Positions 1 to 5,156 of a stretch of DNA of 5,156 nucleotides are shown piece by piece. The notes beneath the pieces are model-generated. The model did not search any database. It was not told the DNA's origin and saw only the letters and a list, made by a program, of their open reading frames with translations. How positions within the stretch are numbered: the stretch's first letter is position 1; every line of letters begins with the position of its first letter. Made by a program: the position numbers and the translations under genes. The stretch is taken from positions 1 through 5,156 of the forward strand of contig JAQCER010000333.1 in NCBI GenBank assembly GCA_027618625.1, given 5' to 3'. The stretch comes from Verrucomicrobiota bacterium. Its GTDB lineage: Bacteria > Verrucomicrobiota > Verrucomicrobiia > Verrucomicrobiales > DEV007.

Positions 1-205
1 GGCCACCCAGTTGATCGATCCAATGGTCGAGCAACGTAATGTTCCGCAGCACTCCGAGTGCGAGCGAGTTCAGGAACGCCCGATCGCGGACGTCGAGGTT
101 GTGGTCGCGGGCAGCGCGCTCGATGAGATTTGCAGCAAATCCAGTGTCAGGATTCCAATGGGTGAGGATATCGCGGCAGAGTGCGCGGGGATTAGTGGTC
201 GTCAT
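1..205 (-). CDS. rsmB: RsmB-like 16S rRNA m5C methyltransferase, N-terminal NusB-fold part (partial, cut by left edge)
   Basis: The reverse strand is open from an ATG at 205-203 to the window edge, giving 68 codons. The protein starts MTTTNPRALCRDIL and ends LLDHWIDQLGG. The stretch DVRDRAFLNSLALGVLRN (residues 39-56) followed by LLDHWIDQL matches the RNA-binding NusB-like domain at the start of RsmB/Sun, where a D-[KR]-A-[FL]-L...GVLR...LDW-I pattern is typical. RsmB methylates C967 of 16S rRNA using S-adenosylmethionine; the catalytic Rossmann domain would lie off the window. The ATG is well supported as the start: an in-frame TGA lies at 244-242 and no ATG, GTG or TTG lies between. No Shine-Dalgarno site is visible before it. 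It is divergent from miaB. The main alternative is the antitermination factor NusB, which shares the fold; the GVLRN...LDHWI pattern favours RsmB. Confidence is moderate because only the first domain is seen. Confidence 0.75.
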   Translation of the reverse strand, partial: MTTTNPRALCRDILTHWNPDTGFAANLIERAARDHNLDVRDRAFLNSLALGVLRNITLLDHWIDQLGG

Positions 206-231
206 GGAGTGGAGAGGCCGGTAGCTGGGCT

Positions 232-255
232 CCAGCGGACATCAGGTTACGCTGG
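232..255. repeat. Short inverted repeat upstream of rsmB
   Basis: CCAGCG at 232-237 is mirrored exactly by CGCTGG at 250-255, with a 12-base spacer. It lies 27-50 bases upstream of the rsmB start codon, so it could be a hairpin in the rsmB leader or a weak operator. A 6-base arm in a spacer of this size can arise by chance, so the function is unproven. Confidence 0.3.
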
Positions 256-329
256 CTCCGTATCGGGGCCGGTTCAAACGGCAGTGCTCGAAAGTAGCGC
301 AATTTCCGTGAATTTCTCCGATTTGTTCG

Positions 330-353
330 GGCGGAAATGGCTCCATTTTTGCC
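330..353 (+). other. Predicted 10-bp RNA stem-loop in the rsmB-miaB divergent spacer
   Basis: Arm GGCGGAAATG (330-339) and arm CATTTTTGCC (344-353) enclose a GCTC tetraloop (340-343). As plus-strand RNA all ten positions pair: eight Watson-Crick and two adjacent G-U pairs at 333/350 and 334/349. In minus-strand RNA those two positions become A-C mismatches, so the hairpin favours a plus-strand transcript, meaning a miaB leader. No U-run follows the 3' arm, so it does not look like an intrinsic terminator. If miaB is transcribed from the candidate promoter at 365-392, the stem would lie upstream of that transcript, and it would then need a more distal promoter to be made. Confidence 0.35.
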
Positions 354-364
354 GTGATTGGGGC

Positions 365-392
365 TTTCCAGATAGCCAACGGTGCATATAGT
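365..392 (+). promoter_or_regulatory. Candidate sigma70-type promoter for miaB
   Basis: TTTCCA at 365-370 matches four of six bases of the -35 consensus. TATAGT at 387-392 matches five of six bases of the -10 consensus. The spacer is 16 bases. Transcription would begin near 398-400, leaving a leader of roughly 36 bases before the ATG at 436. That would exclude the upstream GTG at 382 as a start codon. This was found by eye only, and other sigma factors cannot be excluded. Confidence 0.3.
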
Positions 393-405
393 GCCCCACC
401 ACGCC

Positions 406-412
406 GGAGGTG
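406..412 (+). promoter_or_regulatory. GGAGGTG Shine-Dalgarno-like motif, displaced from the miaB start
   Basis: GGAGGTG is a near-perfect anti-16S complement, but it ends 23 bases before the ATG at 436, too far for normal pairing. The codons at the usual distance in the miaB frame are ACG (418), GCG (421) and GTA (424), none a standard start. It may therefore be a coincidence, act as a standby site, or mark an unconventional start. The bases directly before ATG 436 (GAAAGCGA) are only purine-rich. Confidence 0.25.
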
Positions 413-435
413 TAGATACGGCGGTACGAAAGCGA

Positions 436-1809
436 ATGTTCAAGGTTTTTATCAAAACTTACGGCTGCCAGATGAACGAACGTGACTCCGAACAGGTGTC
501 TCAGATGTTCCTGGAAAAGCCGGGCTATGCAGTAACGGCGGACGAGTCGGACGCCGACGTGATCTTGATCAATACGTGCAGCGTCCGTGACCAGGCGGAA
601 CAAAAGGCGCTGGGGAAGATGGGGATTCTCGGTCGCCTTCGCCAGCGCAAGCCGCATGTCGTTTACGGATTCCTTGGATGCATGGCGCAAAGCCGGGGAG
701 AAGAATTGATTCAGGATGTGCCGCATCTCGATCTGGTGGCCGGAACGCAGAAGTATCACAAGGTGGTCGGCTATGTGGATCAGATTTTACAACGGCGCCT
801 GCAGCGGCAGATGGACGAAGTCCGCTACTCGATCGTGGATGTCGCGGAGGAGGAGGATTCCCAGAATACGATTCGCGATCACAAGCTGAAGGAGAATCAG
901 TCGACCGCATTTGTGTCGATCATGCAGGGATGCAACATGAAGTGTACCTTTTGCATCGTTCCCTACACCCGGGGCGGTGAACGGGCACGGCCCATTGCCG
1001 ATATAGTGGCGGAAGTGCGGACGCTCGCGGACAGGGGAGTGCGGGAGGTGACATTGTTAGGGCAAATTGTCAATCTCTACGGGCGGCATGAGTTTCCGCG
1101 AGTAGATGACAAGTCGCCGTTCGTCCAGTTGCTGGAAGCGATCCACGAGATCGACGGGATCAAGCGCATCCGCTTCACCTCGCCGCATCCGATTGGCTAT
1201 AAGGCCGATTTGATCGAGGCTTTCCGCTATTTGCCAAAGCTGGCCTCACACGTCCATTTTCCCCTGCAGTCCGGTTCCGATCGCATTCTGCGTGCGATGC
1301 ACCGTCCCTACAAGGCAGAGAAGTTTATTGAAATCTGCGATCAAATGAAGGAGGCACGGCCTGATATCGCGATCTCGACCGATATCATTGTCGGATTTCC
1401 AGGTGAAACCGACGAAGATTACCTTGAGACCAAGAGTGTCGTTGAGCGTGTGGATTTTCACAATGCATTCGTCTTCCGCTACTCCAAGCGGCGCAATACC
1501 CCTGCGGCCGAGATGCCGGACGACATTCAAGTTCCTGAAAGAGTGAAGGAGGAACGCAACCAGGACTTGCTGACGCTGGTCAATCGACTGGCGAGCGAGA
1601 AAAACTATGCGCTCGTTGGTCAAACGGTGGAGATCCTCTGCGAGGGTGCCAGCAAGACCAACTCCGAGCGGTTGTCCGGTCGCACCATGCAGAATAAGAT
1701 TGTGATCATCGAAGGTGATCAGCAACGCTTCGCTGGGGAAATTTTTGACGTCCTCGTTACAGAATCAACTGGCTATACCCTCTACGGCGACCCCGTTCTC
1801 CACGACTGA
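436..1809 (+). CDS. miaB: tRNA-2-methylthio-N6-(dimethylallyl)adenosine synthase MiaB
   Basis: This radical-SAM methylthiotransferase adds a 2-methylthio group to i6A at position 37 of tRNAs reading UNN codons, after MiaA has prenylated the base. From ATG 436 it has 457 residues, normal for the family. The N-terminal UPF0004 domain has its three cluster cysteines at C11 (TYGCQMNE), C48 (INTCSVRD) and C82 (GFLGCMAQ). The radical-SAM cluster is C166-x3-C170-x2-C173, followed by IVPYTRGGERARP. HFPLQSGSD (274-282) and TDIIVGFPGETDED (315-328) complete the core, and a TRAM RNA-binding domain covers about 394-455. The NTCSVR and PYTRG motifs point to MiaB over MtaB or RimO. The frame extends upstream to a GTG at 382, but those 18 residues (HIVPHHAGG...) resemble no family N-terminus, while MFKVFIKTYGCQMN begins as MiaB usually does. 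One oddity is I211 in LLGQIVN, where many MiaB proteins have Asn. The membrane-protein gene follows after 9 bases, suggesting cotranscription. Confidence 0.95.
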   Translation: MFKVFIKTYGCQMNERDSEQVSQMFLEKPGYAVTADESDADVILINTCSVRDQAEQKALGKMGILGRLRQRKPHVVYGFLGCMAQSRGEELIQDVPHLDLVAGTQKYHKVVGYVDQILQRRLQRQMDEVRYSIVDVAEEEDSQNTIRDHKLKENQSTAFVSIMQGCNMKCTFCIVPYTRGGERARPIADIVAEVRTLADRGVREVTLLGQIVNLYGRHEFPRVDDKSPFVQLLEAIHEIDGIKRIRFTSPHPIGYKADLIEAFRYLPKLASHVHFPLQSGSDRILRAMHRPYKAEKFIEICDQMKEARPDIAISTDIIVGFPGETDEDYLETKSVVERVDFHNAFVFRYSKRRNTPAAEMPDDIQVPERVKEERNQDLLTLVNRLASEKNYALVGQTVEILCEGASKTNSERLSGRTMQNKIVIIEGDQQRFAGEIFDVLVTESTGYTLYGDPVLHD

Positions 1810-1818
1810 TCCCAATCC

Positions 1819-2418
1819 ATGAAGTTCATCCATTCCATCTATGCCGCCGTTTACGACGATCTCAGCCTGAAGACGGCGGGGATTGTTCTCGGGTTGTTAC
1901 TGGTTGTCGGCCACGTCTTCGCGTTCCTGAGACGCGAGAAGCTCACCGCCTGGTTAAAAAAGATGCCGCGCGACAAAGGAATCGGCGTCATCATTCTCAC
2001 GATTGATTTCATCTGGTCCTGGATTCTGATCAGCGCGATGGATCTCGGCGAGTTCCAGTCGATTCGGCAGTTCCTGCAGATCGCGATCCCTGTAACTTAC
2101 CTGCTGGTGATCAATTGCGTGGATGAATTCCTGTCGGTTCGCGCGCTTGGTGTGCTGCTGCTGCTGGCGGCCTCTCCCGTTCTTGATGCGGCATTTCTGG
2201 AAATGCCCATCACCCGGTTGTTATTACCACTGCTTGCTTACACGTGGATCATCATTGGTCTATTCTGGGTTGGAATGCCTTACGTCCTGCGTGATCAGAT
2301 CGCATGGGTGAGCGCGTCCGAGGCCCGCTGGAAAGGCGCCTGTGCAGGCGGTGCCGGGTATGGATTACTCCTGTTAATCTGTGCGTTTGCCTTTTACGGT
2401 ACGACAGCGGCAGGTTAG
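1819..2418 (+). CDS. Uncharacterised six-helix membrane protein
   Basis: I do not recognise this 199-residue protein. It is strongly hydrophobic with about six predicted transmembrane segments: 19-37, 54-74, 84-101, 107-127, 132-156 and 175-193. There is no signal peptide and no catalytic motif I can name. The basic loop RREKLTAWLKKMPRDK (38-53) should face the cytoplasm by the positive-inside rule, which puts both ends on the outside of the inner membrane. Acidic residues D63 and D102/E103 sit within or at the edges of helices 2 and 3. The ATG lies 9 bases after the miaB stop and in the same frame (TGA then three codons), so no earlier start is possible. No Shine-Dalgarno site precedes it, which fits coupling to miaB translation. 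The coding call rests on ORF length, regular helix pattern and tight spacing. The function is unknown; a link to tRNA modification is not implied by the sequence. Confidence 0.75.
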   Translation: MKFIHSIYAAVYDDLSLKTAGIVLGLLLVVGHVFAFLRREKLTAWLKKMPRDKGIGVIILTIDFIWSWILISAMDLGEFQSIRQFLQIAIPVTYLLVINCVDEFLSVRALGVLLLLAASPVLDAAFLEMPITRLLLPLLAYTWIIIGLFWVGMPYVLRDQIAWVSASEARWKGACAGGAGYGLLLLICAFAFYGTTAAG

Positions 2419-2437
2419 ACCAGACTATTTGATTAAA
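2419..2437. other. Convergent 19-base gap with no recognisable terminator
   Basis: The membrane-protein gene and the SF1 helicase gene end tail to tail here. The only structure is an AT-only-type imperfect palindrome at 2428-2442 (TTTGATT-A-AATTAAA) that overlaps the helicase stop codon. It is too weak, and has no GC-rich stem with a U-tract, to be called an intrinsic terminator on either strand. Termination may be Rho-dependent, or the transcripts may overlap. Confidence 0.5.
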
Positions 2438-4225
2438 TTAAAGCCAGTCACGCACCCGCTCGGCTCTGTTGAGCAGGCTGCGGATCAGTGCGACTTGGTC
2501 GATCAGTTCTGAATCAAGCGGGGCGAATTTTCGGATCGCTGGGGATCCAACGATGACAACTTTCGAGCGGGCGCGGGTGACGGCGACATTCCAGCGTTCT
2601 TCTTGAAAGTAGAAGTCGGCGATGCGCTCAAGGAAGTCGGTATCCGATGTGGTGAGCGAAAGAATGACGAGTTCCCGTTCCTGTCCCTGAAACCGCTCAA
2701 CGGTGTCGGCAACGATGTCTGCAGCAGCACCGGATGGCAGTCTGGGGTGGCGGCGCAGGCGTCTCTTTACCAGGCGTGCCTGACGGCGAAAGGGGGTGAC
2801 CACGCCGATTTCCGCTGGCGCCAGTCCAGATTCGATCGCATCGATTATGATCTCGGTGATGAGGTCAGCTTCTTCTTTGGACGCCGTGCGGCAGCCTTCG
2901 TGGTCAATCTCGCACAATGTCAAACTGGCACGTGTAGAGAGCGCGGCGTGGTTGGGTGGTCTGTTAGGCGCAGGCAGGACGCGATTCGCTACCGATGGAT
3001 CTGACCGCAGTTCGTCTGAGTAGAAGCTTTCGCTCGGCCATTCGGCGAGTTGCGCATTGAGCCGGTAGGTGGTTTTTAAAGTCGTCACTTCCGCCTGCCG
3101 GGCCAGGCTGCCGAAAACCGACCAGCTTGCAGCCTCGCGTTTCGGGATCGACTGCAATACCGGCGGCAATTGTCGGTGATCGCCAAAGAAGATAAACTTG
3201 CGCCCTTTGAGCATCGCTAGAATGGCGAGCGGAATGGTCATCTGACTCGATTCGTCGATTACAACGGTGTCAAACTGCGCGCCGCCCATGCGCTGGGAAG
3301 CGGCAGAGTAGGGCGTCGTCCCTACCAGGAGACCACCATGTTTGTGTTTCATCGGAGACTTCGCCCATGTCTCAAATTGCCGAATCGGTGCCAGATTGGG
3401 ATCGTAAACGTAGACGCCAATTTTCGCGATTCTCTCTGGATCTCTGATGACTCGGTCGCACACGCGCAGTGCGTGGTGGATCGCCCGGTGGGTGAAGGCA
3501 GTCAGCAGGACGCGCTCGCCCCGTTCGACCAATGTGGCAACAGTCTGGGCCAGCACGTAAGTCTTTCCCGTTCCGGGGGGGCCTTGAATGAGGTGGCAAT
3601 GTTTCGCGTTCACGGCAGACTCCAGGGCACAGCCTTGCGATTCATTGAGCCCGGCGGCTTCCGCATAGGCTTCGCCATCTGAAAAATCATCAAACCCGAA
3701 ATCGATTTCCTGCTGCGCGCATCCGGCAAACAGCGCCAGCACTAGGTCGCGTCCATCTTGAGAAGCCACGGCAACTTCGAGGCCATTTAGCAGCAGCTTC
3801 TCGGCATCGAAGAAACTCTCATCGAGCAGCCATCCCGCTGGTGAGTCCTTAAGAGCGATGGAGAGATCTGCCTTCCTGGTTTCAGGGCGTATGTCGACTC
3901 CGGAGTCCGACTCAGAGGTCAACATCACGTCGAAGCCCTGCTGGTAGTCGCCATGATGCAGGCGCAGTCGGTCGCCTTCGCGAAATCGCGCAGTGTTCCC
4001 GAACTTTCCATCGCAATCGAATCGAAAGGTACGCATGTCAGGTTCGAATTGCCCATCTGAGCGCAGCTCCGCGAGGCAACGCTCATCGAGCACGCGTTCT
4101 TCCAACGGGCGAAGAATCTGGTTCATATGCTGGTTGCGCTGGGCACGCGCTTCCAGTTTGATGAACTCAGTGAGCACTTCGCAGAACGAGGCGAGATCGC
4201 CATCTGTTGCGGTCGGTAGGGCCAT
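2438..4225 (-). CDS. Superfamily 1 helicase, UPF1/Dna2/Nam7-like (no nuclease domain)
   Basis: This is a 595-residue ATP-dependent helicase, presumably cytoplasmic and acting on DNA or RNA-DNA structures. All the SF1 motifs are present: Q-motif LNESQ (193-197), Walker A GPPGTGKT (215-222), motif Ia TAFTHRAIHHAL (242-253), motif II DESSQ (324-328), motif III GDHRQLPP (348-355), motif IV region TYRLN (386-390) and TPFRRQ (477-482), motif V DTVERFQGQERE (507-518), and motif VI NVAVTRARSK (546-555). Nothing that looks like a domain follows motif VI. The first 190 residues have no recognised catalytic motif; FREGDRLRLHHGD (81-93) resembles the 1B beta-barrel seen in UPF1/IGHMBP2 proteins. I see no PD-(D/E)xK or Cas4-type cysteine cluster, so it is not a Dna2 helicase-nuclease. 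The ATG at 4225 is set by an in-frame TGA at 4237-4235. It starts 15 bases after the priA stop, without a Shine-Dalgarno site, and is probably cotranscribed with priA. The exact substrate is not determinable. Confidence 0.9.
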   Translation of the reverse strand: MALPTATDGDLASFCEVLTEFIKLEARAQRNQHMNQILRPLEERVLDERCLAELRSDGQFEPDMRTFRFDCDGKFGNTARFREGDRLRLHHGDYQQGFDVMLTSESDSGVDIRPETRKADLSIALKDSPAGWLLDESFFDAEKLLLNGLEVAVASQDGRDLVLALFAGCAQQEIDFGFDDFSDGEAYAEAAGLNESQGCALESAVNAKHCHLIQGPPGTGKTYVLAQTVATLVERGERVLLTAFTHRAIHHALRVCDRVIRDPERIAKIGVYVYDPNLAPIRQFETWAKSPMKHKHGGLLVGTTPYSAASQRMGGAQFDTVVIDESSQMTIPLAILAMLKGRKFIFFGDHRQLPPVLQSIPKREAASWSVFGSLARQAEVTTLKTTYRLNAQLAEWPSESFYSDELRSDPSVANRVLPAPNRPPNHAALSTRASLTLCEIDHEGCRTASKEEADLITEIIIDAIESGLAPAEIGVVTPFRRQARLVKRRLRRHPRLPSGAAADIVADTVERFQGQERELVILSLTTSDTDFLERIADFYFQEERWNVAVTRARSKVVIVGSPAIRKFAPLDSELIDQVALIRSLLNRAERVRDWL

Positions 4226-4240
4226 CAGTCTGTGTCAATG

Positions 4241-5156
4241 TTAGCCCATGTACATCGGGTCGACGTCGATAACGACGAATACCTCTTCCGGAAACGTCAT
4301 TTTTTCCATGATCGTGTTCAGATATCGCGTCACCGTGGAAGCCGACTTCGCCCGCATCATGAGCTGGAAGCGGTATTGATCGGCAGCTTTTACCAGTGGC
4401 GATGGGGCAGGATTCCCTAGTAAAATGGTCGACGGCAGGTCTTTCTGCAGCCGCTTGTGCAGCGTCTCCAGGGTGAACTCGGCCATGCGTTCATTGGTGG
4501 ATCGCACGGTAATGAGCACGCAGTGAGAGAATGGGGGGAAGCCGCAGAGCCTGCGCATTTCCAGTTCCTGCTCAGCAAAGCCATCGAAGTCGTGGTGCCT
4601 GGCAAACTGCACGGCCGGGTGGTGCGGGGTGAATGTCTGCACAAACACTTCGCCCTTCATCTCACCGCGCCCGGCACGGCCAGCGACCTGGGTCAGCAGC
4701 TGGAACGTACGCTCGCCCGAGCGGAAATCAGGCATGTGTAACCCAAGGTCAGCATTCAGAACACCCACCAGCGTGACATTTGGGAAATGCAGTCCCTTGG
4801 CGATCATTTGCGTTCCAACCAGGATGTCCAGCTTGCCGGCTTTGAAGGCGGCGAGCGTCTCCCTTAGCTGATTCTTGCGCTGCATGCTGTCGGCATCGAC
4901 TCTGGCCACGCGTGCCTTTGGGAACACCTGGCCGACTGCTTCGGCGACACGTTCCGTGCCATAGCCTTGAAGCCGCACGGAAGGATCGCCGCACTCGGGG
5001 CACTTGCGCGGCATCAGTTTTCGAAAACCGCAGATGTGGCAAACGAGTTTTTCTTCGGATTGGTGGAATGTTAGTGAGCTGGCGCAGTGATTGCACTTTG
5101 CGACGAATCCGCAGCCCTGGCAGACGAATGAGGTGGCAAACCCGCGCCGATTCAAA
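4241..5156 (-). CDS. priA: Primosomal replication-restart helicase PriA, C-terminal part (partial, cut by right edge)
   Basis: PriA binds stalled forks and D-loops and reloads the replicative helicase. The 304 visible residues are roughly the last 40% of a typical protein of about 730 residues. The first codon in the window is TTG, reading Leu in LNRRGFA, a conserved internal PriA segment, so it is not the start. Eight zinc-binding cysteines follow in four CxxC pairs: 12/15, 21/24, 39/42 and 52/55. GYGTERV (64-70) opens the second RecA-like lobe. Motif V is GTQMIAKGLHFPNV (114-127) and motif VI is QVAGRAGRG (156-164). MRRLCGFPPFSH marks the C-terminal domain, and the protein ends VVIDVDPMYMG. 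Every expected C-terminal element is intact, so the gene looks functional. The Walker A and DEAH boxes and the N-terminal DNA-binding domain lie beyond the window. The SF1 helicase gene begins 15 bases downstream in the same frame. Confidence 0.95.
   Translation of the reverse strand, partial: LNRRGFATSFVCQGCGFVAKCNHCASSLTFHQSEEKLVCHICGFRKLMPRKCPECGDPSVRLQGYGTERVAEAVGQVFPKARVARVDADSMQRKNQLRETLAAFKAGKLDILVGTQMIAKGLHFPNVTLVGVLNADLGLHMPDFRSGERTFQLLTQVAGRAGRGEMKGEVFVQTFTPHHPAVQFARHHDFDGFAEQELEMRRLCGFPPFSHCVLITVRSTNERMAEFTLETLHKRLQKDLPSTILLGNPAPSPLVKAADQYRFQLMMRAKSASTVTRYLNTIMEKMTFPEEVFVVIDVDPMYMG

Noticed and set aside
11..391. 126-codon plus-strand open frame at the left end
   Set aside because: It lies antisense to the well-supported rsmB start and runs through the divergent spacer. 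The protein has no recognisable motif.
274..759. 161-codon minus-strand open frame across the miaB start
   Set aside because: It is antisense to conserved MiaB codons including two cluster cysteines, and its own sequence is not protein-family-like.
1246..1725. 159-codon minus-strand open frame inside miaB
   Set aside because: It is a reverse-strand shadow of the radical-SAM and TRAM coding sequence, with no independent features.
1807..1821. Stop-codon readthrough making a MiaB-membrane protein fusion
   Set aside because: The frames agree, but the TGA is followed by TCC, not a known leaky context such as CTA, and no recoding structure is visible.
2151..2166. CTG-rich tract as a microsatellite
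   Set aside because: It is only a few codons encoding a run of leucines within transmembrane helix 4.
2428..2442. Bidirectional terminator between the convergent genes
   Set aside because: The palindrome is imperfect and almost all A/T, with no GC-rich stem.
2603..3004. 133-codon plus-strand open frame inside the SF1 helicase gene
   Set aside because: It is antisense to helicase motifs IV to VI. It has no motif and no promoter or ribosome site.
2438..4225. The SF1 helicase as a defence-system component (for example a Cas4/Dna2-like or Zorya-type helicase)
   Set aside because: No nuclease domain, no defence-gene neighbours, and placement beside priA points to a housekeeping role.
5153..5155. 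TTG at the right edge as the start of a short 304-residue protein
   Set aside because: The residue is the Leu of the conserved internal PriA segment LNRRG, so the gene simply continues beyond the window.

Overview
The window is a compact stretch of bacterial chromosome carrying mostly housekeeping genes. It holds a divergent pair at the left and two convergent transcription units that meet near position 2430. Base composition is moderately GC-rich by eye, genes are tightly packed, and there is no sign of mobile DNA, CRISPR, tRNA or rRNA. The protein sequences look like a Gram-negative-type environmental bacterium. A Verrucomicrobiota-like origin is my best guess, from the general look of the MiaB and PriA sequences and the lack of clear Shine-Dalgarno sites before several genes. 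This is an impression and was not tested by any search.

Layout. Positions 1-205 (minus strand) hold the first 68 codons of an RsmB/NusB-fold protein, most likely the 16S rRNA m5C967 methyltransferase RsmB, running off the left edge. Positions 206-435 are a 230-base divergent spacer with two inverted repeats, a plausible sigma70-type promoter and a GGAGG motif. Positions 436-1809 (plus) encode MiaB, the tRNA-A37 methylthiotransferase. It is followed after 9 bases by an unrecognised six-helix membrane protein (1819-2418). After a 19-base convergent gap, the minus strand carries a complete superfamily 1 helicase of the UPF1/Dna2/Nam7 type (2438-4225). Upstream of that gene in transcription, 15 bases away, is the C-terminal part of the primosomal helicase PriA (4241-5156, cut by the right edge).

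How the genes fit together. RsmB and MiaB both modify RNA used in decoding: 16S rRNA in the P-site region and A37 of tRNAs that read UNN codons. PriA restarts stalled replication forks, and the SF1 helicase directly behind it, probably cotranscribed, is a candidate partner in fork or R-loop processing. In many bacteria priA lies close to def-fmt-rsmB. Finding rsmB and priA a few kilobases apart here may be a loosened version of that neighbourhood. I see no convincing new defence, mobile or biosynthetic system. The least explained items are the membrane protein, the N-terminal third of the SF1 helicase, and a strand-asymmetric hairpin upstream of miaB.
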